Assembly: GCF_000701405.1 (NCBI RefSeq)
Contig: NZ_JNIV01000062.1
Span: 1-28,296, forward strand
Origin: Deinococcus marmoris DSM 12784
Lineage (GTDB): Bacteria > Deinococcota > Deinococci > Deinococcales > Deinococcaceae
Reading direction: 5' to 3'
DNA length: 28,296 nucleotides
Of this stretch, positions 1-7,806 are shown piece after piece. The position numbers and the translations under genes are program-made. The notes beneath the pieces are model-generated. The model was not told the DNA's origin, did not search any database, and saw nothing but the letters and a program-made list of their open reading frames with translations. Each line of letters opens with the position of its first letter. Within the stretch, counting starts at the first letter, position 1.

Positions 1-114
1 GATCATCCCTGGACGATGGAAGAACTCCTCTTATTTCGGTTGCCGCCTCCTCAAGCCGCTTGACCACGACTCCACGCCGTTCTGTGGTCCTACCCAGACG
101 AGCAGCGCCTCAAA

Positions 115-225
115 CTAAGGGGGTCAACTTCGTAGACCACGCCGCCCACGCGCTGGCCCTGGCCTCCTGATCGCAGCCAGGAGGTACGCTGCTCCAGGCT
201 GAGGGCGTCGTCGGCGTTCCCATGA
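115..225 (-). repeat. Copy A of a diverged duplicated sequence (gene remnant?)
   Basis: This stretch resembles 4138-4255 in the same orientation. The clearest shared block is CCCTGGCCTCCT at about 158-169, and matches continue on both sides (CCAC.CC.CCCAC before it, GCAGCC and GCGTCGTCGG after it). Read on the minus strand, both copies encode a similar peptide, here GCDQEARASAWAAW, suggesting the tail of a related protein family that I do not recognise. No complete open gene with a convincing ribosome site covers it. The rest of bases 1-362 shows no gene I can support. Confidence 0.4.
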
Positions 226-362
226 TCCGCTGCGTGCATCTGGGTCAGAGCACCGACCAGTGCTGTGAATGTGAGATTGGCAGGCCGCATGACAGGCCGT
301 GCCTTGGGAAGGTGTGGTGGGTCAGCCCCTTGTTTGCGGCGTGGAGCATGACCAGTGACAGC

Positions 363-391
363 TTGATGAACCCAGACTGCCCCTCTATAAA
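363..391 (+). promoter_or_regulatory. Sigma70-type promoter upstream of the phospholipase lipoprotein
   Basis: TTGATG (363-368) and TATAAA (386-391) are separated by exactly 17 nt. Transcription would start near 398, leaving a 5' leader of about 230 nt before the ATG at 629. The leader contains a T-rich stretch around 428-440 but no riboswitch that I recognise. Confidence 0.5.
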
Positions 392-628
392 TCATCGGAC
401 TAAAATGAGAAATAAGTAAATTCTCCTTTATTTTTTTGCTAACTTTCGGCAGTGGGCGAACGGGGGACAGGCGCTTAAGCTCTGTTCAGTTCCACAGTTC
501 CGTTCTTCTCCACAGACCCTCGCGGAGGCATTGGATCACCGCCGTGGGCCGGGAAGAGGCTGCCGGACTTCACCCCAGCACCCCTTTCACCACCGAAAGG
601 CGCGCGGTCTTCCCCAGGAGGCTCCACC

Positions 629-1354
629 ATGACCAATTCCATGAAAAATTTCGGACTCGGGTATCTGCTGCTGGGCACGCTCGTCCTGACCTCCTGTGGA
701 TCGCAGGGAAACACCGCTGGGACGCCGCCCACGCCGGCAGCCACGAACGCAGGACCAGGGGCAACGACTGAACCGACGGTGGCCGAACAGATCGCCGCGT
801 TCGCCCAGCGCCCCGAACTGCAAGACGCCGACACCCAGGCCATCCTCAAGGCGTACGCCAATGATCCGCTGCTGCTCCAGGGTCTCCAGGAGGCTTACGG
901 CCTGCCGAACAGCGGCCTGAACGCTGAGGCGCTGGCCCTCCAGATGGGTCAGCCGGGCCTGAGCGCCCAGGCCAGCGGCAAGGCGGGCTACGCCCAGGGC
1001 GTCGCCTGGGGCAGCATTGCCTACCACGCCGCAGAAAGGCGCTCGCCCAACTACAGCGGCCTGAACTGGAACAACGACGGCTGTAGCGCCCCCCGGGGCC
1101 TGGGCCTGGGTTACAGCGATTTTTTCCGTAGCGCCTGCAACGTCCACGACTTCGGCTACCGCAACCTGCCCAAGCTGATCTCCATTCCTTACTGGCCCTA
1201 CAACAAGTCCAGAACGGATTCGGCCTTCCTGGGCAACATGCGGGGGCTGTGCAACGCCAAGAGCTGGTACTCGCGTCCGGCCTGTTACGCCGCCGCTCAG
1301 GCGTATTACGAGGTGGTCAGCAGCGCGTTCGGCTGGACCAAGTGGCACCGCTAG
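629..1354 (+). CDS. Secreted lipoprotein with prokaryotic phospholipase A2 domain
   Basis: This 241-residue protein starts at an ATG preceded by AGGAGG at 617-622. Residues 1-23 form a lipoprotein signal with lipobox LTSC (Cys23), followed by a low-complexity Pro/Ala/Thr linker and a helical segment. The C-terminal part (about 120-241) matches the prokaryotic phospholipase A2 family. It has a CSAP motif at 152, then AC..HDFGYRN with the catalytic His-Asp pair at 173-174, and four cysteines (152, 170, 208, 219) that could form two disulfides. Family members hydrolyse the sn-2 acyl ester of phospholipids, usually with calcium. The lipid anchor would hold the enzyme at the cell surface. Its substrate and role here are inferred. 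It appears monocistronic, with a hairpin just downstream. Confidence 0.85.
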   Translation: MTNSMKNFGLGYLLLGTLVLTSCGSQGNTAGTPPTPAATNAGPGATTEPTVAEQIAAFAQRPELQDADTQAILKAYANDPLLLQGLQEAYGLPNSGLNAEALALQMGQPGLSAQASGKAGYAQGVAWGSIAYHAAERRSPNYSGLNWNNDGCSAPRGLGLGYSDFFRSACNVHDFGYRNLPKLISIPYWPYNKSRTDSAFLGNMRGLCNAKSWYSRPACYAAAQAYYEVVSSAFGWTKWHR

Positions 1355-1369
1355 ACAACACCGGGTAGG

Positions 1370-1418
1370 CCGTCGGGCGGGAACAGAGTCTCATCGTTCT
1401 GTTCCCGCCTGACGGTTT
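1370..1418 (+). terminator. Long hairpin terminator after the phospholipase gene
   Basis: A 17-bp stem (1370-1386 with 1399-1415; one G-U pair) encloses a 12-nt loop. The core is GCGGGAACAG/CTGTTCCCGC, followed by only TTT. It begins 16 nt after the stop codon. The short T run makes termination plausible but not certain. Confidence 0.6.
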
Positions 1419-1559
1419 GAACCGGGTGTAAAGGCGGTGGGTCCAGAGGTCCAGACCGCTTAAAGTGGGGGCGGTCCACCTCCATCCTTGCGCCCGCTCT
1501 GCCCATGGCTTCCGGCCAGGCCACCTTTTTTGGTCCTCCTCTCTGCCGAGGCCGCCACC

Positions 1560-2906
1560 ATGACTGTTCTGCTTCCCCCGCCGGTTTCCCCACCTGACGC
1601 CTTGACGGTCTTAAAACCGCGTTTCTGGCCGCGCTGGCGTCCATCTCATGCGGGCCAGGCCGCCGCACCTCATGACCCCACCGATGATCCCTTCTCGGAA
1701 ATTCGCCGGGGTGTGCGCTGGACGGGTCTGCTGCTGTGGCTGGCCCTGCTGGTGCATTCGCTGCTGGCTCCCCCCAGCCGCGAAGGACTGACCCAGGGGG
1801 AGGTGCTGCCCTGGACGCTGGTCATGCTGGGCTTCATCACCGTGTTTCTGACCGCGACTTCCCTGCCGAACCAGCCCCGGTGGCAGCGGCTGGCGCTGTA
1901 CCTGGCGGCGCTGGAGTCGGTGCTGGCCCTGCTGGGCAACGCGCTGCTGGACGGCAACAGCGTCCTGGCCGGGCTGCTGCTGGTGATTGCGGCCCAGGTG
2001 GCGTTAACCCTGCCGGTGCGCTGGGCGCTGGTGTGGGTGGCGGCCCAGACCTTGGGGCTGATGGGCGTCTACCTGAGTTACTGGAATGCCCCGGACGCCT
2101 GGTCTTATGGCACCGGCTACCTGTGTTTTCAACTGTTCGCCGTCACCACCGCACAAACTGCCGTGCGGGAGGTCCGCGCACGGCGGCAGTTGGCCGTGGT
2201 GGTCAACGAACTGCGCGCCACCCGCGCCCTGCTCGCCGAGGCCAGCCGTCAGGCCGAGCGCCTTCAGATCTCGCGCGAGCTGCATGACCTGATGGGCCAC
2301 CACCTGACCGCGCTGGGCATGAACTTGCAAGTTGCGCTGCACCTGCTGCCCTCCGGCCCGGCCCGCCCGCATGTGGAGCAGGCTGGAGAGCTGGGGCGCA
2401 CGCTGCTGGGCGACGTGAGAACTGCCGTGCGTGGCATGCGGGAGGCCGCGCCCTGTGATGTCCAGGCCGAGATCGAGGCGCTGGCCCGCACGGCGTCCCT
2501 GCCCGTTCACCTCAACTTCTCGCCTGGCTTCAGCGTGCCGTGTCCATTGCGGTCCCAGGTGCTGTTGCGGACCGTACAGGAGGGCCTGACCAACGCCGTG
2601 CGGCACGCCGGGGCGCGGCAGGTGTGGATGGATTTTGCATGTGGTGTGAACCCGCTTGGTGGGGGCCGCCAGCTCACCCTGCACGCCCGCGACGACGGCC
2701 ACGGCAGCCTCAAATTCAAGCCTGGCTGTGGATTGAACGGCATGCGTGAGCGCCTGGAAAGCGTGGGCGGCACACTGGAGGTGCGCGCGCGTCCCGGTCA
2801 ACCGCTGGAACTGCTGGCGCGCCTGCCCCTGCCCGGCCCGGTTCCGGTGGAGGGGCAAGTCTTGAGCAGCGGGCCGATTTACGGCGCAGTGGGAGGCGTG
2901 TCATGA
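1560..2906 (+). CDS. Membrane sensor histidine kinase, NarL/DesK type (HisKA_3)
   Basis: The chosen ATG has GAGG 8 nt upstream; an in-frame TTG at 1488 would add 24 unlikely residues. The 448-residue protein has about six hydrophobic segments between residues 50 and 210, then a short coiled stretch. The HisKA_3 dimerisation box is SRELHDLMGHHLTALGMNL, with phospho-acceptor His242. The HATPase domain has an N box around Asn345 (EGLTNAVRHAGA), a D.G motif (ARDDGHGS) and a G box (GCGLNGMRERLESVGG). It should autophosphorylate and pass the phosphate to the overlapping response regulator. There is no periplasmic sensor domain, so an intramembrane or membrane-state signal is likely (inference). The signal and target genes are unknown. 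Neighbouring lipoprotein genes are possible targets, but nothing in the sequence proves this. Confidence 0.85.
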   Translation: MTVLLPPPVSPPDALTVLKPRFWPRWRPSHAGQAAAPHDPTDDPFSEIRRGVRWTGLLLWLALLVHSLLAPPSREGLTQGEVLPWTLVMLGFITVFLTATSLPNQPRWQRLALYLAALESVLALLGNALLDGNSVLAGLLLVIAAQVALTLPVRWALVWVAAQTLGLMGVYLSYWNAPDAWSYGTGYLCFQLFAVTTAQTAVREVRARRQLAVVVNELRATRALLAEASRQAERLQISRELHDLMGHHLTALGMNLQVALHLLPSGPARPHVEQAGELGRTLLGDVRTAVRGMREAAPCDVQAEIEALARTASLPVHLNFSPGFSVPCPLRSQVLLRTVQEGLTNAVRHAGARQVWMDFACGVNPLGGGRQLTLHARDDGHGSLKFKPGCGLNGMRERLESVGGTLEVRARPGQPLELLARLPLPGPVPVEGQVLSSGPIYGAVGGVS

Positions 2907-3562
2907 TCCGAATCTGCATCGTGGAAGACCAGACCCTGGTGCGCCAGGGCCTGCGCAGCATGCTGGCACTGGCCGGGGACATGCTGGTGGTGGCCGAGGC
3001 CGAGAACGGGGAGCAGGCGCTGATCACCGTCCCGGACGCGCGGCCTGACGTGCTGCTGCTCGATTACCGGATGCCCCGCCTGGACGGCCTGGGGGTGTTG
3101 CGCGCACTCTCTGCCTCTGCACAGCTCCAGGGCCTTCCCCTGGTGCCCACCCTGATCCTGACCACCTTCGACGACGACGAACTGCTGCTGACCGCCGTGC
3201 AACTGGGCGCAAAGGGGTATCTCCTCAAGGATGTGGCGCTGCCCGTACTCCTGGAGGCCATTCGTACGGTGGCGGGCGGGGGACGCTGGCTGCAACCCAC
3301 CCTGACCGATCACGTCCAGCGGGGCGTGGATGAACTGTGCCTGGACAGGGAGGCGGCGGGGGACAGGTCCATCGTGCTGACCACCCGTGAACAGGAGGTG
3401 TTGCGTCTGATGGCGGGCGGCTTCAGCAACCGTGAGATCGCCGGCCTGACCACCACCACCGAGGGGACCATCAAGGGGTACGTGTCCACCATCCTGTCCA
3501 AGATGGGCGTCCGTGACCGCACCCGCGCGGTTCTGAAAGCAGTTGAGTACCGGTTGGTTTAG
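2903..3562 (+). CDS. NarL/FixJ-family response regulator
   Basis: The ATG overlaps the kinase stop in an ATGA junction, so the two are translationally coupled and form one two-component pair. The 219-residue protein has a receiver domain (about 1-120) with acidic residues Glu8/Asp9, phospho-acceptor Asp54 in LLLDYRMP, switch Thr in LTTFDDDE and conserved Lys109. The C-terminal LuxR-type helix-turn-helix (about 155-215) shows LTTREQEVLRLMAGGFSNREIA followed by a TIKGYVSTILSKM recognition helix. It should bind DNA as a phosphorylated dimer. No clear terminator follows the stop codon. Confidence 0.9.
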   Translation: MIRICIVEDQTLVRQGLRSMLALAGDMLVVAEAENGEQALITVPDARPDVLLLDYRMPRLDGLGVLRALSASAQLQGLPLVPTLILTTFDDDELLLTAVQLGAKGYLLKDVALPVLLEAIRTVAGGGRWLQPTLTDHVQRGVDELCLDREAAGDRSIVLTTREQEVLRLMAGGFSNREIAGLTTTTEGTIKGYVSTILSKMGVRDRTRAVLKAVEYRLV

Positions 3563-3597
3563 GTTGGAGACAGCAGCGTGAGCTTGCATGGCAGTCG

Positions 3598-3785
3598 CCA
3601 GTTCTCTCTGTTCGGCCTCTGCTGGGGACCGTGGAGGTGCGCCTCAACCCACTGGGCCACCGATTCATTAAGCCTGGTACAGCGTTCTGGGAGTCGTCAT
3701 AGCCGGGTATGTGCCGTCCCCTACGCTATAAAACGGCCTGCTGTTTGAATTCGGCAGTGTACTGCTGCTTCGGGGTAGTCCTATG
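3598..3785 (-). pseudogene. Decayed IS3-family transposase OrfA fragment
   Basis: The minus strand encodes KQQYTAEFKQQAVL ending in a TAG (about 3728-3783), the typical N-terminus of IS3/IS911-type OrfA. After a frame change it encodes LNESVAQWVEAH (about 3598-3672), which matches the helix-turn-helix end of the same family (N-E-S-V-x-x-W-V). The stop and the frame change show that the gene is dead. No OrfB and no clear terminal inverted repeats were found. The identification rests on these two family-like blocks being in the right order and distance. Confidence 0.6.
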
Positions 3786-3789
3786 CGTC

Positions 3790-4137
3790 TCCAGTCTGAG
3801 TCAGGCTGAACTCCCCCTCCACAAAACCCTAGCAAGACCAAGCAGGCATCAGAACCAGGTTCCGAGCGTTTGCAATCGCCGCTGCCCATCACATTAAATG
3901 TCCTCTGGCACCGCCCAACGCGCCGATGACAACCTTGAATTTGCTCGTCCAATCGAGATATACGGTTGCACCGACTACTCCACCGGTAGGGGACGAAAGG
4001 CAATCACCCTCTGCGCCCGCCGCTTCATCCGAACGTGCAGACAATTCTGAACCGTAACAACCCAGCTTTATGCCGCCCGTCCCTGCGGGCAAGTTTCTAA
4101 AAACCCTGCGTCCAGTCAGTATTCCGCTGCGTCCCAG
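3790..4137. other. Gene-poor stretch between IS remnant and repeat copy B
   Basis: About 350 nt of lower-GC sequence with short overlapping open frames on both strands. None has a ribosome site together with family-like content. It may be the remainder of the insertion that left the OrfA fragment. I see no RNA gene. Confidence 0.4.
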
Positions 4138-4255
4138 TCGGCGGGCTTGAACTCCATAAACCATGCCTCCCACACGCCCGCCCTGGCCTCCTCGTGGCAG
4201 CCGAGGTCATCGGCCAGATCGTGCCTTGGTGCGGGCTGGGCGCGTCGTCGGAGGG
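4138..4255 (-). repeat. Copy B of the diverged duplicated sequence
   Basis: It is similar to 115-225 in the same orientation. The best minus-strand frame reads GCHEEARAGVWEAWFMEF and ends soon after, close to the copy A peptide GCDQEARASAWAAW. No intact gene was found around it. Like copy A, it lies a few hundred bases upstream of a lipoprotein gene. Confidence 0.4.
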
Positions 4256-4481
4256 GCTGTGGTCCAACTCAAGCAGCCGAGAGAAATTCAGCGGTCTCGG
4301 TGCGCTGGTGCAGGGTCACCGTTCAGTCACCTTGACCCCTCCTGTGCCCGCACTGCGCGGCTCCATGCCATCCCAGAGAGTTCCTTAAGCAGAACGGGAA
4401 CCCCGCCGCCCCAACCTCTTCTAAGGTGTCTCTGTTCACAGTCGGCACCTGATCCTGCTCTCTCACCTGGAGGTCTCCCCC

Positions 4482-6254
4482 ATGTCACTGTCATCTCGCC
4501 TTGTCCTGCCTCTGCTTTCCCTCACCGCCCTGCTGTCCTGTGGCCGCTCGCCCGAGGTGCAGGGCGATCCCTATGACCTGGCCCTGCTCAACGAGCAGGT
4601 GGGCAGCGTGGCCGCCCCTTATGACGCGGTCAAGGGGACAGCGGCGCAGGGGCGGGTGCGGGTCTCCTTCTTAGGCGACGCGCCAGACCTGCCCGCCATC
4701 GGCGTCCGGCAGGTGTTACTGTGCGGGACCGCCTGCACCACCGCGGGCAGCGCCGCTTCGGTCACAGCAACAGATGACGGCAGTGGCCGGGGCGTCATGT
4801 TCAGCGACGTGGCGGTGGTTCCCGGCGAGATTGACCGGATCATCGTGCAGCCAGACCCCAAGCTGGGACAGGCCGTGGCCTTCAAGACCATCCGGTTAAG
4901 TCAACCGATTGTCGTCGAGGCCGGGGAACGCAAGGAAATCTTTCTGAGCCTCAAGGCCGTCCCTGAAAACGCGTCCTCACCGATGGAGGTGTCCTTCCTC
5001 GGGGCCGCCAGCTTGCCCGCCTCCTCTACCACCGTGATGGCCTACCGCCCGGACCGGGCCACGGCGTGGCCCGCCGGGGAAGCCATGGGGCTGGCGATGG
5101 CGGCGGGCGGTTCCACGGATGCCCAGGTGTTCGGACTGGAGTTGCAAGACACTGGAGGCGTGATGCCCCGGCTGGCCGTGTGGCCGTCCATGAAGATGAA
5201 CGCCCCCATGAAAGTTTCGGTCAACATCGATGACAAACGCCTGGCCCAGGACCTGACCGCCGCGGACTACCGGGTGCAACTGGCAGACGGCTCCTCGCCC
5301 AAGATGACCATGAAGGGCAACACCCTGACCTTTGAGGCCGCCAATCTGGAGTCTGCCCAGTTGGTCACAGACCGCAGTGTGGTGGAAACCAGCGATGGCC
5401 AGCGCATTGCCCTTCCGGTTCAGAATATTCCGCTGGGTGCCCAGCAACTGAGCGCACAGAACACCTCTACCTGCAAGAACAGGCTGATTTCTCGCCGCGC
5501 CGAATACGAGCAGTTCTTCACCAACGGCACCGACGCCCTGCGGATCTTCGACTGCGAGAGCGTGGCCCCCTACGTGCATATCGTACTGATCAACCGTGCC
5601 AACCGGAGCCGGACGGTGGAGTTGCCGGTCACGCCCAGCGTGGATTATCCGGGCAAATATGTGCTGCGTCCCATCACCTCGCACGCAACAGGCGCAGCGG
5701 TGGCCATCAACGGCTTCACCTGGTCCGGCGACAAGGGAACGGCCTACTCCACCGGGTACGGCACCCCGCTGGGAACATTGATTACGGCAGGGACGGTTCG
5801 CAAGACGAACTCCTCAACAGAAGCCATCCTGGGTTTCGAGCGTCAGGCGGCGGGACAGGCCAGCGGCACGTCTGCGGAGTTCTTTGTCGGCGCGAGCAGC
5901 AGCCTGAATTTCGGCACGCACAACTACAACGTGATCGGCTCAACCACGTCTGTGATCCGCAGCGGAGCCTGCAACCCGAATCAGGACGCCAGCACCCTGG
6001 AACGCTGGAGCGCTGTGGGAATCGGGCTGAACCGCATGGCCCTGGTGTCGTCCACCAGCAGCGGCACATCCACCTCGCGGGACCTGTGCAGCGTGTTCGA
6101 GGGGCTGGGGTACCTGAACGGGGCCATTCGCCTGGACGGCGGACCATCGGCGGCCATGACGTGGAATGGACAGCACATCAATCCCCTGGGCGGCATGAGC
6201 TACGGCGTTTTCGGCAACGCCCGCAACATCCTCAATGCGCTGGTCTGGAAGTGA
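4482..6254 (+). CDS. Lipoprotein with C-terminal phosphodiester glycosidase (NAGPA/DUF2233-like) domain
   Basis: The ATG is preceded by GGAGGT 7 nt upstream. The 590-residue protein begins with a lipoprotein signal ending in LLSC (Cys20). Residues of about 30-340 form a beta-rich region of unknown family, with a segment resembling extracellular adhesion-type folds. The C-terminal region (about 345-590) matches the phosphodiester glycosidase family. It has a repeated glycine/serine-rich core, a segment around ERWSAVGIGLNRMALV, and the hallmark AIRLDGGPSAAMTWNGQ followed by GVFGNARNILNALV at the end. Relatives remove N-acetylglucosamine from phosphodiesters or act on cell-wall and teichoic-type phosphodiester sugars. 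The substrate here is unknown. The lipid anchor places it on the cell surface. Confidence 0.75.
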   Translation: MSLSSRLVLPLLSLTALLSCGRSPEVQGDPYDLALLNEQVGSVAAPYDAVKGTAAQGRVRVSFLGDAPDLPAIGVRQVLLCGTACTTAGSAASVTATDDGSGRGVMFSDVAVVPGEIDRIIVQPDPKLGQAVAFKTIRLSQPIVVEAGERKEIFLSLKAVPENASSPMEVSFLGAASLPASSTTVMAYRPDRATAWPAGEAMGLAMAAGGSTDAQVFGLELQDTGGVMPRLAVWPSMKMNAPMKVSVNIDDKRLAQDLTAADYRVQLADGSSPKMTMKGNTLTFEAANLESAQLVTDRSVVETSDGQRIALPVQNIPLGAQQLSAQNTSTCKNRLISRRAEYEQFFTNGTDALRIFDCESVAPYVHIVLINRANRSRTVELPVTPSVDYPGKYVLRPITSHATGAAVAINGFTWSGDKGTAYSTGYGTPLGTLITAGTVRKTNSSTEAILGFERQAAGQASGTSAEFFVGASSSLNFGTHNYNVIGSTTSVIRSGACNPNQDASTLERWSAVGIGLNRMALVSSTSSGTSTSRDLCSVFEGLGYLNGAIRLDGGPSAAMTWNGQHINPLGGMSYGVFGNARNILNALVWK

Positions 6255-6576
6255 ATGGACGCCACAGCGTGGGTGTGAAGACGCCACCAGCACGGTTCAG
6301 GTGACGTAGAGGCTGCTGGGGGCGACCGCCTACCACACTCCGCAGGAGAGTTAACCCTCAAGTGTGTCGGCGGATCAGGAGGTGGGAGGGACTTGCAGCA
6401 GTGCCCAGAGACTGCTGCGGGGCAGGCGGGGTATATCCGTACCAGCGTTCCTTCGTGCGCAAACGCCACTGCTGGGCGACTGGGGAGACTTGAAGGCCGA
6501 GGCCCTGCACGGGCTGGGGCCGCTGATTGGCGCGGCCTTCTTCACCCTCGACTGGCTCGAAGGGGCGATGTAGACG
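6255..6576. other. Convergent intergenic region with possible gene scrap
   Basis: This lies between the end of the glycosidase lipoprotein and the end of the minus-strand Bax1-like gene. A plus-strand frame over about 6481-6573 reads like coding sequence (DLKAEALHGLGPLIGAAFF, then TLDWLEGAM and a stop), but it has no credible start. It may be the tail of a lost gene. No U-tracted terminator is evident. Confidence 0.3.
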
Positions 6577-7806
6577 TCAGGTGGTCACGGCGATCCGCTC
6601 GGCCACGGCCAACACCGCCTTCGGGTCCAGCACGCCCTTGAACCAGATCACCCGGTCTCCAAACTCCGCCGGATTGACCCCGGCCTTCTCCAGATTCAGC
6701 CGCTCGGAGACGCACACGATCAGATCCGTTCGCCCTGACTTTTTCAGCAGGGCGAACTTCTTTTTCAGGTACTCGGGCCTCCAGTAGCCCACGATCTCCA
6801 TCAGCACGCTGCGCTCGCCGTCCACCAGGCGGAAGTCGGGGAGGATCACGCCGCCTGGCACCGGCACCAGGTCCACTTCCCTCTCCAGAATCCATGACGT
6901 CTCCAGCTTGGTGAAACGCTCGGCAAAACCAGACTCCAGCGCGCTGTCGTGTTCCTCTGGGGCTTTGTAGTGGCTGACATAGCCGTCCTCACTGGTGACT
7001 TGGTAAGACCATTCCTCGTCTTTCGGGTCCACCCAGGCCAGATCACGCCGGGGTTTCAAAGCGGCGCTCAGATCCCACTTCGTGACGTGCAATAACGCAG
7101 GCAGGAACTTCGCCATCGCTAATCCGTAGCGGGTGGTCCCGGAAAAGAGGCTGGTAGGACCGTCCATCGTCAGCGTGAAACCATGATCCGCGTCCCCTTC
7201 CACCGTGACCATCAGGCCAAACAGTTTCAGGTAGCGTAAAAGCTGCTTGTAGCGGGCGGGTTCGTTGCGCCGGGCGGTGATGACGAGCTGAAAGGCGCGG
7301 TAGAGCATCCCCTGGGCCTGGGCCAGATCAAAACGCTGAATCAGGTCCAGGGGGTCTAAAGGATCAAAGGCGATCAAGGTCTGCTGGTCGGGCAGATCGG
7401 CATAGAGGGCTGCCGCCACCTCTGCCGAGGTCAAAGGGGTCTCCGTGGACAGCGCCCGCGCGGCCTGCTCCAGAATGTCTTTTGTCCGCTGGCGGCTGGG
7501 GGGATGACCCTGGGCCAGCGCAAAGACCTTCTCGCGCACGGCGGGGGGGGCAAGATTGCCCCCGGCTTCAAACTCTCCCCGCTGGGCCAGCAGATGCGAC
7601 AGACCGCGCAGCACCCGGAAATCGGCGCGGCCCGCCTCCAGCGCCCGCACTTCCTCGGTCAGTTCCCACTGACGTTTGCCGACATGCGTTTCAAACAGGG
7701 AGATCAGCGTTTCGGCGAGTTTCAGGTTGGTGGTGGTGGGTTTGAGCCGCCGGGGTTCGACTAAACCCGATTTCACCTTGAACATCAGCAGTTCAGTCGG
7801 AAGCAT
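6577..7806 (-). CDS. Bax1-like nuclease (DUF790), partner of XPB helicase
   Basis: I place the start at the ATG giving MLPTELLMFKVKSGLVEPR, the usual DUF790 N-terminus; the longer open frame upstream is spurious. The gene overlaps the end of the helicase gene by 14 nt. The 409-residue protein has the DUF790 N-terminal domain (about 1-150). Toward the C-terminus, PDFRL is followed by LMEIVGYWRPEYLKKKFALL, a PD-(D/E)xK-like arrangement, then DLIVCVSERLN. In archaea, Bax1 binds XPB and acts as a structure-specific nuclease with it. Tight coupling to an XPB-like helicase supports the same helicase-nuclease pair here, probably for DNA repair. The function in bacteria is inferred. Confidence 0.8.
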   Translation of the reverse strand: MLPTELLMFKVKSGLVEPRRLKPTTTNLKLAETLISLFETHVGKRQWELTEEVRALEAGRADFRVLRGLSHLLAQRGEFEAGGNLAPPAVREKVFALAQGHPPSRQRTKDILEQAARALSTETPLTSAEVAAALYADLPDQQTLIAFDPLDPLDLIQRFDLAQAQGMLYRAFQLVITARRNEPARYKQLLRYLKLFGLMVTVEGDADHGFTLTMDGPTSLFSGTTRYGLAMAKFLPALLHVTKWDLSAALKPRRDLAWVDPKDEEWSYQVTSEDGYVSHYKAPEEHDSALESGFAERFTKLETSWILEREVDLVPVPGGVILPDFRLVDGERSVLMEIVGYWRPEYLKKKFALLKKSGRTDLIVCVSERLNLEKAGVNPAEFGDRVIWFKGVLDPKAVLAVAERIAVTT

